NCBI RefSeq assembly: GCF_001975825.1
Contig: NZ_MTKN01000014.1
Coordinates: 62,001-126,000, forward strand
Reading direction: 5' to 3'
Source: [Flexibacter] sp. ATCC 35208
GTDB lineage: Bacteria > Bacteroidota > Bacteroidia > Chitinophagales > Chitinophagaceae
DNA length: 64,000 nt
The translations under genes and the position numbers were made by a program. Below the pieces are notes generated by a model. That model was not told where the DNA came from. It was given only the letters and a program-made list of their open reading frames with translations, and made no database searches. Below, piece after piece: positions 43,697 through 52,110 of the stretch; positions within the stretch are counted from its first letter, which is position 1, and each line of letters opens with the position of its first letter.

Positions 43697-44368
43697 ATGT
43701 ATAGTAATAGGCCCAACTTAGTAATTGGATTTCACGGTTGTGATAAATCCACACGGGACGCATTAGTCCATCATCCACAAAATATTAAGATCAGTGAAGA
43801 ATCTTATGACTGGCTTGGTCATGGTTTCTATTTATGGGAGAATAATTTTGAGAGGGCTCGTGAATGGGCAGAACAGAGAGCAAAACAAGGACGGTTCAAA
43901 GAACCTGGTGTTGTGGGCGCAGTAATTGATCTTGGGCACTGTTGTGATTTCATGGACTCCAGTCATATTGGTATGCTGAAAACCTATTATGAGCATATGG
44001 CACAGACATATAAGGAAATTAGTGTGCCATTGCCAATGAATAGAGATGTCGCTCGTCATGTATATAAGGACGAGTTATTAAGAGAATTGGATTGTGCTGT
44101 TATTGAATTTATGCATGCAGAGATTTGTAGTGATTACAAAAATGAAATCGAGACACGTGGTATAACCAATATCAAAATGTTTGACTCTGTACGTTGTGCA
44201 TTCATTGAGGGCGGACCTGCTTTTAAAGGTGCTGGTATACGTGAGAAAAATCATATCCAAATCTGTATCCGCAACCTCAACAGCATCAAAGGCTTTTTTA
44301 TTCCAAGAGAAAATTTGGATTTTTACTCCTGGAGTTTAAACAAGTATCTACAACTTGAGAATAATTAA
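43697..44368 (+). CDS. Putative ADP-ribosyltransferase-like toxin (DUF3990-like)
   Basis: 223 residues. Begins with VIGFHGCDKSTRDALVHHPQ, then SYDWLGHGFYLWENNFERAREW: the F-H-G ... G-H-G-F-Y ... pattern is that of small ART-fold proteins (DUF3990/PARP-like, with NAD-binding His and Tyr). A later Glu (FIEGG, about residue 171, or AVIEF) could be catalytic. Second gene of an operon with the 60-aa protein. A toxin modifying an intracellular target is inferred; the actual activity is untested. Confidence 0.7.
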   Translation: MYSNRPNLVIGFHGCDKSTRDALVHHPQNIKISEESYDWLGHGFYLWENNFERAREWAEQRAKQGRFKEPGVVGAVIDLGHCCDFMDSSHIGMLKTYYEHMAQTYKEISVPLPMNRDVARHVYKDELLRELDCAVIEFMHAEICSDYKNEIETRGITNIKMFDSVRCAFIEGGPAFKGAGIREKNHIQICIRNLNSIKGFFIPRENLDFYSWSLNKYLQLENN

Positions 44369-44370
44369 AT

Positions 44371-44937
44371 TTATTCCACCACCACCACCTCAAATCCCAA
44401 CCACCCATTAATCACGCTGACCTTTAAACTATCCACATGCTCCACATCAGCATACCGTGGATAATACTTGCCTACTTTTTTATTCTTATACATCGCCTCC
44501 ACAAACGGTACCGGATCATTATTCCTAGTCGGCCGTGTATGCCCAAAGGACGTCACTGCTATCTTCATGGTTGTATGGGAACGACCACCAAATGCCTGAT
44601 TCCCCCACAGTATGAAAAATATAATGATCGTACCAAAGGAAAAACTATTAAACACACAAAACAAAATCAATTGCACACCACGTGGTAAGTCATGTTTGCT
44701 GGAAGATAAATCTATCCGCTTCCTAAACAGGATAGTAATTGAAAAACCTATAAACAATGCAAGCAGGAATAAGCAATATCCATCAATCAACGTAGTCCAA
44801 TATATACTCAATGTCCAGAAGATCAGGGGAATACTGATGAGGAATGTTATTCCAAATAGAACCCCAAAGAATCTATTTATCCAATCACTGGTGCGTTCCT
44901 CTTGGTATTGGGATGGGTGGAGGATTATATTTTTCAT
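44371..44937 (-). CDS. Hypothetical membrane protein (188 aa)
   Basis: Start at 44937 (MKNIILHPSQYQEERTSDWI) is preferred over upstream in-frame ATGs. Three hydrophobic helices (about 24-48, 54-75, 93-115), then a soluble tail (TMKIAVTSFGHTRPTRNNDP). Similar to DUF3592-type membrane proteins but not assigned. It converges on the ART-like gene, stops 2 bp apart. Confidence 0.6.
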   Translation of the reverse strand: MKNIILHPSQYQEERTSDWINRFFGVLFGITFLISIPLIFWTLSIYWTTLIDGYCLFLLALFIGFSITILFRKRIDLSSSKHDLPRGVQLILFCVFNSFSFGTIIIFFILWGNQAFGGRSHTTMKIAVTSFGHTRPTRNNDPVPFVEAMYKNKKVGKYYPRYADVEHVDSLKVSVINGWLGFEVVVVE

Positions 44938-45034
44938 AGACATATATGAAAGGTACAAAAACTTCATATTTCGCAAGAACCGGATTTTTGCTATACTCAA
45001 ATTGTGTCAGCTTTGCTATCACAATCAAATATTT

Positions 45035-45661
45035 ATGCACTACATAAGTCATCCGTCCATTCTTTACTTCGGTACACCAGTGGTGGTAGTCAGCACTGTA
45101 AATGAAGATGGAACGTATAATCTCGCTCCTATTTCGTCTATCTTCTGGTTAGGGTATCGCTGTATGATCGGCATTGCTGCCAGCTCTAAAACGACTGAAA
45201 ACCTATTGCGTACAAAGGAGTGTGTATTGAACCTGCCTTCGGTTGAGCAAGCTACACAGGTGAATAGATTAGCATTGACTACGGGAACTTATCCTGTCCC
45301 GCCAGGGAAGTTAATAAAAGGGTATGTGTATGAACCGGATAAATTTGGCAGAGCAGGGTTTACCCCGTTAGCAGCTGATTGTGTGCAGGCCATGAGAATT
45401 GAAGAATGTCCGGTACATCTGGAAGCGACATTGGTGAGTGTGCATCCGCTGACGGGAGAGAAGATAAATGTGTTGACGATGGAGTTGGAGATTCAACGGG
45501 TGCATCTACAGGAAGATATCAGGTATGAAGATATGCCGGATCGGGTGGATCCGGATAAATGGCGGCCGTTGATCATGAGTTTTCAGGAGTTGTATGGATT
45601 GGGTGTAAAGGTACATTCATCTACATTGGCGCAGGTGCCGGAGCATCTTTATCAGCGTTAG
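45035..45661 (+). CDS. Flavin-reductase-like FMN-binding protein
   Basis: Start 45035 (MHYISHPSILYFGTPVVVVS), because the upstream extension overlaps the antisense membrane gene. 208 residues with the split-barrel fold: PVVVVSTVNEDGTYNLAPIS and SIFWLGYRCMIGIAASSKTT are the flavin-reductase-like FMN contacts. Such proteins supply reduced flavin or act as small oxidoreductases. The 3' end (TATCAGCGTTAG) resembles the unit of the tandem array that follows. Confidence 0.85.
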   Translation: MHYISHPSILYFGTPVVVVSTVNEDGTYNLAPISSIFWLGYRCMIGIAASSKTTENLLRTKECVLNLPSVEQATQVNRLALTTGTYPVPPGKLIKGYVYEPDKFGRAGFTPLAADCVQAMRIEECPVHLEATLVSVHPLTGEKINVLTMELEIQRVHLQEDIRYEDMPDRVDPDKWRPLIMSFQELYGLGVKVHSSTLAQVPEHLYQR

Positions 45662-45672
45662 GCACAGTGGCT

Positions 45673-45900
45673 GATTTGATCAGCGTTAACCATAGTACGA
45701 GATTTAATCAGCATTAACCATAGTAAGAGATTTAATCAGACTTAACCATAGTACGAGATTTAATCAGCATTAACCATAGTAAGAGATTTAATTAGACTTA
45801 ACCATAGTACGAAATTTGATCAGCGTTAACCATAGTGCGAGATTTAATCAGACTTAACCATAGTACGAGATTTAATCAGCATTAAAAAAATAACGAGATT
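45673..45900. repeat. Tandem array of exact 28-bp units (about 8 copies)
   Basis: Units beginning GATTTAATCAGCATTAACCA occur at 45673, 45701, 45729, 45757, 45785, 45813, 45841 and 45869, with a partial at 45897. Spacing is exactly 28 bp throughout. CAGCATTA and CAGACTTA variants partly alternate, hinting at 56-bp dimers. It is not a CRISPR: the repeats are contiguous, with no spacers. It fills the gap between the flavin-reductase and helicase genes. Confidence 0.95.
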
Positions 45901-45943
45901 TTAGTGGTGTTCGTATAAGGCGTAGTAATCTCTCCCTGAGATA

Positions 45944-47440
45944 TTACGCCGCCTTTGTCTTCCCTTTCTGCATCACTTTCTGTATCAATGTCTTCAGCCT
46001 TTCTTTATAATCCGCCACTAACCAATCTGTATAATTCCTCGTCACCCTTCCCAGGCATTTCCCATATTGCTTCACCCTCCATTGTATTTCCTGATCCAAT
46101 ACCTCCGCCAGCTCTAGCGCCTGTGATATCGTATCACTATTTTCAATACACATCATCGCATGTTGCCTGATCGCATCCCTGATCACTGTCAATGGCTTTT
46201 GCCCTGCATCTACTACACGCTGATGCGCCTCCTGTATATCAAAAGACAACTGTAATGTATTGGGAAATTTAGCCCGCAGATCAGATGAAATCACCCGTGC
46301 CTCATTGGTGGATAAGTAATGCATACTCTCCATATACGCTTCCGGTCTTTCAAATATCAGCTGCCAATCCATCGGCGCCTGCCATTCTCCAAAACGATCG
46401 ATGTTATTACCAAGATCAATGATGTTGAAGTTTTTCTTTTTGGGTAATCTTCTTGAACCACGTCCAATCATCTGGTGATAGAGTGTCAGTGAAGTCGTTG
46501 CGCGATTGAGGATAACGGTTTGTATCGAAGGTTCGTCAAACCCTGTGGTCAATATCGAGACGGATGTTAGGATGGCTCCTTTCGTCTTTTTGAACCATTT
46601 CAATATCTCTTCACGCTCCGCAGGAGAATGACGGTTATCCAGGTGTTTGATAGGATACCCTGCATCTTTAAATAATTTACACACGTTCCTCGAAGTGAAG
46701 ATACCATTGTTAAAGATCAGTGTCTTTTTATGCTTCGAATGCGTTTCGTATGCATGCAGCAATAATTCCAACATCGCATTGGATGAATATAATTCATCCG
46801 AAGTGCTAATGGTGAAATCCCCATATATACCTGTTTTTAGTGAATTCAGTTCCACGTCATATCTCCAGTTGACAGGTTTGGCCAGATATCCCTGTTTGAT
46901 GAGACCGTTTATGCTTTCACCTACTATCAGTTCCTGGTAGGTTTTGTTCATTGGCAAGTCTGCATTAGAACTCAGCGGTGTGGCTGTAACTCCCACTACA
47001 ATCGCACGTGGGAATTTATTCAACAGTTTTTGGAATGCATTGTGATGTGCTTCATCAATTATTACAAGACCAACAGACGCCGGATTGATAATACCCTGTT
47101 TCAGTCGGTTCCGCAATGTCTCGACCATCGCAACGTAACAGGCATGTTCTTCCCGCTTACGCAATTGTTTGACAGTGCTATTGATCACTTTATTTTTGAT
47201 ACCAATTTTTGTAAGTGTAGTCGCGGTCTGTTTACAGAGTTCTGTCCGGTGCGTTAATACCATCACCTGTCTGTTAAAGTTCGTGACATACCACTTTGCT
47301 ATCTCTGAAAAGATTCTCGTTTTACCTCCGCCTGTTGGTAGTTGGTAAAGGATCCTATAACCTTTGGATGCATGTGTGAGTTTATCAAAGAGTATATTGA
47401 GGTCCCGTTCCTGGTAAGGGTACAAACTATCGTTTCCCAT
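45944..47440 (-). CDS. DEAD/DEAH-box superfamily 2 helicase
   Basis: 498 residues. Walker A LPTGGGKT (about 35-42), motif Ia LTHRTELC, motif II DEAH (IIDEAHH), motif III TATPL, motif V-like TTGFDEPSIQ and motif VI QMIGRGSRR. The arrangement resembles RadD/YejH-type repair helicases and the helicase part of some restriction systems. A stand-alone gene: no nuclease or methylase is next to it, so a DNA-repair role is more likely than defence. The C-terminal 120 residues are helical and unassigned. Confidence 0.9.
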   Translation of the reverse strand: MGNDSLYPYQERDLNILFDKLTHASKGYRILYQLPTGGGKTRIFSEIAKWYVTNFNRQVMVLTHRTELCKQTATTLTKIGIKNKVINSTVKQLRKREEHACYVAMVETLRNRLKQGIINPASVGLVIIDEAHHNAFQKLLNKFPRAIVVGVTATPLSSNADLPMNKTYQELIVGESINGLIKQGYLAKPVNWRYDVELNSLKTGIYGDFTISTSDELYSSNAMLELLLHAYETHSKHKKTLIFNNGIFTSRNVCKLFKDAGYPIKHLDNRHSPAEREEILKWFKKTKGAILTSVSILTTGFDEPSIQTVILNRATTSLTLYHQMIGRGSRRLPKKKNFNIIDLGNNIDRFGEWQAPMDWQLIFERPEAYMESMHYLSTNEARVISSDLRAKFPNTLQLSFDIQEAHQRVVDAGQKPLTVIRDAIRQHAMMCIENSDTISQALELAEVLDQEIQWRVKQYGKCLGRVTRNYTDWLVADYKERLKTLIQKVMQKGKTKAA

Positions 47441-47486
47441 AATTAATCTTACTGTTAGTTATTTAGCTATATCAAACGGGGGGCCA

Positions 47487-48203
47487 TTAGGAAATTGTTT
47501 TTAACGCCCGGGCTAACCAGGCTTTGATCCTTTTCTTCTCTTTCACCAATATTTCCTCTTTGTGTTGAAGATACTGTGCTTCTTTGTTACTCAGTTCAGC
47601 AGGACGGTATTTTCTGAGCAACCGGAGTGCATTGCATTTATCCTGGTAGTCGCCAAGTCTATCCTGTAATGTAGAACTGTGTAACTGGTTATTATTAGAT
47701 AATTCTTTGAAGGTTTTCCTGATGGTATGCAGGTCATTGTCACTAAAGGAGGTGGGGTGCAGCATTTGCTGCATAGCAATGGTTTTTCCGGATAAATACT
47801 TTTGATAAGTTTTATGGCTGAAACCGGTTTTGACCGCTTTCAATGTTTTTTTACTAGCTTTTCGCACTGGTTGTTGGGCAAGTGATTGATGCAATTGTTC
47901 CTTAGATTGTTCTGTCTGCTTGTGTATAATCTTTCTATAAGTGGGTAAATGTCGGGCATCGTGTTTTGTATACTGCTCCTGCAATTGCAGATCGCGTAGT
48001 GTACCGAGCTGGTGATAAAAGTCTTTCAGCTTACCGGGTATACCCGGAAGCTGAATCATATGTAGAAAAGCTTTTAGTTTTTTATAGTTTGTCCTGAATT
48101 TGTGAATCACTTCCGGGTCGTATGCAGGTGGCATTTGCCGGCTCTTTTTGTCGAGTCGTTTGTAATACCGGCCAATGATTCTTAGCACACGTTTCTTTTT
48201 CAT
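47487..48203 (-). CDS. CHAD-domain protein
   Basis: 238 residues with the CHAD signature VIHKFRTNYKKLKAFLHM and LGTLRDLQLQEQY. CHAD domains are helical, very basic and bind polyphosphate, often targeting proteins to polyphosphate granules. No CYTH domain is fused. High Lys/Arg content throughout fits this role. It ends 47 bp before the helicase gene in the same direction. Confidence 0.88.
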   Translation of the reverse strand: MKKKRVLRIIGRYYKRLDKKSRQMPPAYDPEVIHKFRTNYKKLKAFLHMIQLPGIPGKLKDFYHQLGTLRDLQLQEQYTKHDARHLPTYRKIIHKQTEQSKEQLHQSLAQQPVRKASKKTLKAVKTGFSHKTYQKYLSGKTIAMQQMLHPTSFSDNDLHTIRKTFKELSNNNQLHSSTLQDRLGDYQDKCNALRLLRKYRPAELSNKEAQYLQHKEEILVKEKKRIKAWLARALKTIS

Positions 48204-48234
48204 AATAGTAGTACCGGAAAAAGTATGCCATGTG

Positions 48235-48366
48235 TCAATTCTCCGCCCCCTCTTTTAGCACTTTTTCTATGTCGTCATAGTTCGCCTCCGTTCCGCCTCC
48301 TAATTTCTGTAATATCACCTTTCCATCCGGACTAATCAGGAATAAATGTGGGATCCCTGGTAAATG
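48235..48366 (-). pseudogene. Remnant: C-terminal end of a TlpA/thioredoxin-like protein
   Basis: The minus strand reads HLPGIPHLFLISPDGKVILQ then KLGGGTEANYDDIEKVLKEG and a stop, the final ~43 residues of a TlpA/ResA-like thioredoxin with its cis-Pro (GIP). Everything upstream, including the CxxC motif, is gone: it directly abuts the 3' end of the next gene at 48367. Confidence 0.8.
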
Positions 48367-48987
48367 TTATTTCACCTTTTTTGCACCTTCTGGTACCTTG
48401 CCTGCCTTAAATGCTTCCCTTTGTTGCTCATCCGCCAGGTCCATATTAAAATTCTCCCATTTCCCTTCAGCATTCAACACTGCGCAATTCCATTCGCCAT
48501 CTGCATCATCCGGAAACTGCCAGAGTATATGATATCCTTCCTCATTTGTAAACCCTTCTTCATCCGCCTGCAGAATACCATTTACCTGTTCCCAGATAAT
48601 ACCCTGTGTAGTGGTAATGATATGATAGTTCTCCGCCTCCATACCGATTGGTAGTAACTCAATCGCGTATATCACCTTCACGCTATCAAAGAATTCATTC
48701 AGCCATTTTGCTGCCGATGCTGGTTGGAATTCGAGGATGCTCTGTTTGAATTCATCCAGTTCTTCCCGGCCAATGCCTTCGGTTGTCACTGGATTTCGCT
48801 CTACTGTCGCCAGCAGTTTCCCCTTTTCATTTTTCAATTCAAACACTGACCATTTCTCAGGTTTCTCATTTTTTAGCACCCCAAATTGAGCTGACAATGC
48901 TTCTGCGTCCAGCTCTTCTGAAATATCGTCGAGATGAATGTCCGGGTCTTGAGTGCCCAGTATACGGATATAATAACTCATGGGCAC
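48367..48987 (-). CDS. Hypothetical protein (206 aa)
   Basis: Unrecognised acidic soluble protein (SYYIRILGTQDPDIHLDDIS; WQFPDDADGEWNCAVLNAEG). No signal peptide. Met3 (48981) is an equally good start. The C terminus is Lys-rich (GKVPEGAKKVK). Its stop directly abuts the TlpA remnant, consistent with a deletion right after this gene. Cytoplasmic role unknown. Confidence 0.6.
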   Translation of the reverse strand: MPMSYYIRILGTQDPDIHLDDISEELDAEALSAQFGVLKNEKPEKWSVFELKNEKGKLLATVERNPVTTEGIGREELDEFKQSILEFQPASAAKWLNEFFDSVKVIYAIELLPIGMEAENYHIITTTQGIIWEQVNGILQADEEGFTNEEGYHILWQFPDDADGEWNCAVLNAEGKWENFNMDLADEQQREAFKAGKVPEGAKKVK

Positions 48988-48997
48988 AAAATTAGGA

Positions 48998-49387
48998 TTA
49001 TTTTACTACTGTAGCTTCCAGTTCTACCTGCAATGTTTCGAAAAGGGATTTTACTTCCATGAGGGTGGTCGCCTGCCGGATGCCATGTTTTGCAATCCAC
49101 TCCTGTAGTAAGGGAAAGTGTGGCCAGAGGTCTGCTGAAGATGTTGTGTAGATGTTTAATCTGACAATGCCTTTGGGTGTATACCCGGCTGCTGAAATGA
49201 CCTGCTCCAGGTTGGCGATGGCGAGGAGCAACTGGCTTTTCATATCCTCATTGCTGGAGGTGCCATCCGGGAATACGGCTGCTTGTCCTGCACAGTACAG
49301 GGTGCTGGTGGCGTTCTTTACTTCTATTGCCTGGGAATAACTACGTTCGTCCTGCCAGGTCCAGGGATTGATGCTTCTTGTTTCCAT
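48998..49387 (-). CDS. RidA-family (YjgF/YER057c/UK114) protein
   Basis: 129 residues with the trimeric RidA fold: NPWTWQDERSYSQAIEVKNA, STLYCAGQAAVFPDG and GIVRLNIYTTS. RidA deaminates reactive enamine/imine intermediates from PLP enzymes, using an Arg equivalent to R105; here the region GIVRLNIY has Arg. Downstream of the 206-aa gene by orientation, probably its operon leader. Confidence 0.85.
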   Translation of the reverse strand: METRSINPWTWQDERSYSQAIEVKNATSTLYCAGQAAVFPDGTSSNEDMKSQLLLAIANLEQVISAAGYTPKGIVRLNIYTTSSADLWPHFPLLQEWIAKHGIRQATTLMEVKSLFETLQVELEATVVK

Positions 49388-49455
49388 GAGGCAAAGCTCA
49401 GGATAAGGAGGGAATTTAGCCCTTGATCTACCTCACTATTATGCTGTGAGGTATG

Positions 49456-50013
49456 TCACACCAACCGGCTCAGGGTCTCCCTGGATACCCCCAGGTAGGC
49501 TGCCAGCAAACTTTTGGGAACCCGCTGTAACAGGGACGGATGTTGTTTGAGTAACTGTTCATACCGCTCTTTGGCATTGGACGTGAGCAGGGAGAGAATA
49601 CGGCGCTGTGCCGACAGGAAACCAAAGGTGGATTTCTGCAGGAAAAAACGTTCCATTTTAGGCAGTTCCGCGCAAAGCTTTTTATAATTTTCGAAGGAGA
49701 AACAGTAGACTTCTGTGTCTTCTATACATTCTAAAGACATGGTGGCAACCGACTGGGTATAAAATGCATAGTAGTCACTTTCCCACCAGTCTTCCATGGC
49801 GAAGGAGACAATGTGGTCTTTCCCGTTGTCATCATTATAGACCAGTTTTAACAAACCGGAAATGACCAGGTAACAATACTTTACCTCCTCCCCTTCCTGT
49901 ATAAGGTACTGATGTTTCTTATACTTTTTAGTGGTAAAGAGTGTCTGCACAAATGAAAATTCTTCATCCGTGAGCGGTAGTATTTTTTCAATATGGTCTC
50001 TGAGCAATTGCAT
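49456..50013 (-). CDS. Crp/Fnr-family transcriptional regulator (cNMP-binding)
   Basis: The start at 50013 (MQLLRDHIEKILPLTDEEF) removes an N-terminal extension of unlikely composition. 185 residues: cNMP-binding beta-roll (about 20-125; KHQYLIQEGEEVKYCYLVIS) and a short C-terminal HTH (SLLAAYLGVSRETLSRL). No Cys cluster, so not Fnr-like. Paralogous in design to the regulator at 51243. Target genes unknown. Confidence 0.88.
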   Translation of the reverse strand: MQLLRDHIEKILPLTDEEFSFVQTLFTTKKYKKHQYLIQEGEEVKYCYLVISGLLKLVYNDDNGKDHIVSFAMEDWWESDYYAFYTQSVATMSLECIEDTEVYCFSFENYKKLCAELPKMERFFLQKSTFGFLSAQRRILSLLTSNAKERYEQLLKQHPSLLQRVPKSLLAAYLGVSRETLSRLV

Positions 50014-50018
50014 TGTTA

Positions 50019-50294
50019 TCAGAACATCAGTTCTCCTGTGAACGAGGCGATCATGCCAGCGTATGGACGATCTACCAGATCGGACTGATAGGTGATAAAG
50101 TAATTGGAGCGGCCATCCGTCTGACCCATCCACGGTAAAACAAGATATCCTGTAAATATTGAAGCTGCGACTGCATCGACTATCTGGCCTCCTGATACTT
50201 TCACAAATACCAGGCAGAGTAGGTATTTACCATTATTCTGCTGGTACTGTTCTCCGTATTTTTTGCTGATATATCCCTGCAGGTATTCCTGCAA
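50019..50294 (-). CDS. Possible small protein (91 aa)
   Basis: An open frame with TTG start, between the Crp-like regulator and enoyl-CoA hydratase. It contains a balanced composition (KYLLCLVFVKVSGGQIVDAV; SNYFITYQSDLVDRPYAG) and a TATCTTTG promoter box lies about 45 bp upstream on this strand (near 50337-50344). No family recognised and no ATG is available, so it may be a decayed or N-truncated gene. Confidence 0.35.
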   Translation of the reverse strand: MQEYLQGYISKKYGEQYQQNNGKYLLCLVFVKVSGGQIVDAVAASIFTGYLVLPWMGQTDGRSNYFITYQSDLVDRPYAGMIASFTGELMF

Positions 50295-50354
50295 AGGTTT
50301 GTCAGGAACAGATACGGTGCTGATTTCACGGTACCTGTTCGCAAAGATAATAAA

Positions 50355-51161
50355 TCACAGTTTATTTAGTATCCCTTCCAGGTCTTTCTCTCCTTCGCGT
50401 GTCTGTGCACCGGCCTCCATGGCGGATTTGGTACGTGCTAAGGTGACAGGTCTGGTGAAGAGGCTCATACATAGCTGGTTTTCAGTGGCCAGGTCGTTTG
50501 CATCGATTGCTTTTACAGCTGATGCCGCGACATCTTCGGGGAGAGTGGCGATGCGGGTGGCGAGGGTATTGACGTAATTATATAGTGTTGCCTGTGGCAA
50601 TGCACGGTTGACAAGGCCATATTTTTCTGCCTGTAGACCATCTAATAATTCTCCGCCGAGAATGACCTCCAGTGCACGTGCTCTGCCGATTAATCTGGTT
50701 AGGTATTGGGTGCCGCCACCACCAGGGATGATGCCCATTAAGGTTTCTGGTTGGGCAAAACGTGCCTTTTCAAGGGAGGCAAAACGCATGTCGCAGGCAA
50801 GGGCCAGTTCATTGCCTCCGCCACGTACATAGCCGTCAATGATAGCGATGGTCACCTGTGGGAGCTGGCGGATCTGTTCATGTAGTTGTTGCATGGGATT
50901 GATCGGCGCCTGCAACATTTCAGGGGTGGCCAGGTCGGCAAAGGACGCGGGATTGACGATGTAATTCATATCGCCATGGGCGATGAAATAGTCTGGATCT
51001 GCGCTTTGGAAGACGATGACCTGTACGGTTTTGTCCTCCTGCATAGCGGCGACGAATTGTGCCAGGGAGATCATGAGCGGGGCATCCAGCACGTTCATGG
51101 GTGGGTTATTGATAGAGGCGAAAGCTACTCCATTCCGGATGTCTACATTCAATTTATCCAT
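50355..51161 (-). CDS. Enoyl-CoA hydratase/isomerase (crotonase) family protein
   Basis: 268 residues. Crotonase oxyanion-hole segment (about 60-75, IVFQSADPDYFIAHGDM) and IDGYVRGGGNELALACDMRF with a Glu (NELALA) and GIIPGGGGTQYLTRLIG are diagnostic. One of two usual catalytic Glu is recognised; hydratase versus isomerase cannot be told. It is divergent from a Crp/Fnr-like regulator at 51243 that may control it. Confidence 0.9.
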   Translation of the reverse strand: MDKLNVDIRNGVAFASINNPPMNVLDAPLMISLAQFVAAMQEDKTVQVIVFQSADPDYFIAHGDMNYIVNPASFADLATPEMLQAPINPMQQLHEQIRQLPQVTIAIIDGYVRGGGNELALACDMRFASLEKARFAQPETLMGIIPGGGGTQYLTRLIGRARALEVILGGELLDGLQAEKYGLVNRALPQATLYNYVNTLATRIATLPEDVAASAVKAIDANDLATENQLCMSLFTRPVTLARTKSAMEAGAQTREGEKDLEGILNKL

Positions 51162-51242
51162 GATTTGTTAATTTTATGAAGCAAAGGTCATTGTCCCGGG
51201 TAAGGGAAAAAAAGTCATTTGACGCAAAATTTAATTGATAAG

Positions 51243-51824
51243 ATGTTTAGTGCGCTGGCTGCATATTTTAGTGATAAGATCAATTTGACTCCGCAGGAGT
51301 TGGAGTTGATGGAGACGCATTGTGTTTCTAAAGTTTTAAAAAAGAAAGAGTTTTTGTTGCAGGAAGGAGAGGTGTGTAGGTTTAGTGCGTTTGTGGTGAG
51401 TGGGTGTTTGCGATCTTATCGGTTGGATGATGGAGGGAATGAGCATACATTCAAGTTTGTGGTTAAGGATTGGTGGATTACGGATAATGAGAGTTATAGT
51501 AATGGTACGCCGGCGCAGTATAATATACAGGCGTTGGAGGAGAGTGAGTTGGTGATTGTGCCGAAGGAGTCGTTTTTGCTTTTGTTGGAGCAGATTCCTT
51601 TACTGAAACCTTTGGTGGATCGGTTGCAGTCGAATAGTTATAATGCGAGTCAGCAAAGGATTTATAAACAGATCAGTGCGACGCCGGAAGAGCGGTATCT
51701 GGCATTTGTGGAGGAGTATCCGGATATTTTTAATAGGGTGCCATTGCATATGGTGGCTTCGTATTTAGGGATGTCGAGAGAGACGTTGACGAGGGTGAGG
51801 AGTCATTTTGCAAAGGGGAAGTAG
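51243..51824 (+). CDS. Crp/Fnr-family transcriptional regulator
   Basis: Start ATG 51243 (MFSALAAYFSDKIN); the TTG at 51219 is possible but less likely. 193 residues with cNMP-binding fold (KKKEFLLQEGEVCRFSAFVV) and C-terminal HTH (HMVASYLGMSRETLTRVRSH). Its last codons and stop are duplicated several times downstream in the tandem repeat at 51804-52033. Divergent from the crotonase gene. Confidence 0.9.
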   Translation: MFSALAAYFSDKINLTPQELELMETHCVSKVLKKKEFLLQEGEVCRFSAFVVSGCLRSYRLDDGGNEHTFKFVVKDWWITDNESYSNGTPAQYNIQALEESELVIVPKESFLLLLEQIPLLKPLVDRLQSNSYNASQQRIYKQISATPEERYLAFVEEYPDIFNRVPLHMVASYLGMSRETLTRVRSHFAKGK

Positions 51825-52033
51825 TAGGTGGTTTTTGTTAGCTTGGGTGAGGTATTGATGCGGAGCAGGAATCTTTTTGTAAAGGGGAAGTAGTGGATAG
51901 TTTTTGTTTAGTTAGCTAGGGTGAGGTATTGATTCCAGGCCGTAGTTATTTTGCAAATGGTAAATAGTGGGTAGTTCCTGTTTGGTAAGCTTGGGTGAGA
52001 TATTGATACAGATCAGCAGACATTTTGCAAGAG
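51804..52033. repeat. Degenerate tandem repeat (69-74 bp) copied from a gene's 3' end
   Basis: CATTTTGCAAAGGGGAAGTAG (end of the Crp-like gene, including its stop) recurs in altered form at 51873, 51947 and 52021, with about 70-74 bp between copies and the intervening TAGCTTGGGTGAGGTATTGAT also repeated. So the last codons of a real gene plus its 3' flank have been tandemly amplified and are now decaying. Confidence 0.85.
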
Positions 52034-52110
52034 GTTTGAAAATCTTAATGATTGGTTTGATTGTCATTATTGGCACAGGTATTTTCGGCGGAGCTTTGTA
52101 AAAAAAGCTC

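Noticed and set aside
44612..45034. N-terminal extension of the flavin-reductase-like gene
   Set aside because: The extension lies antisense to a membrane-protein gene and has no family likeness; the ATG at 45035 begins the conserved fold.
45673..45900. Possible CRISPR array
   Set aside because: Units are contiguous with no variable spacers, and no cas gene is near; it is a simple tandem repeat.
45944..47440. Helicase as part of a restriction or defence system
   Set aside because: No methylase, nuclease or other defence gene is adjacent; neighbours are a CHAD protein and a flavin-reductase-like protein.
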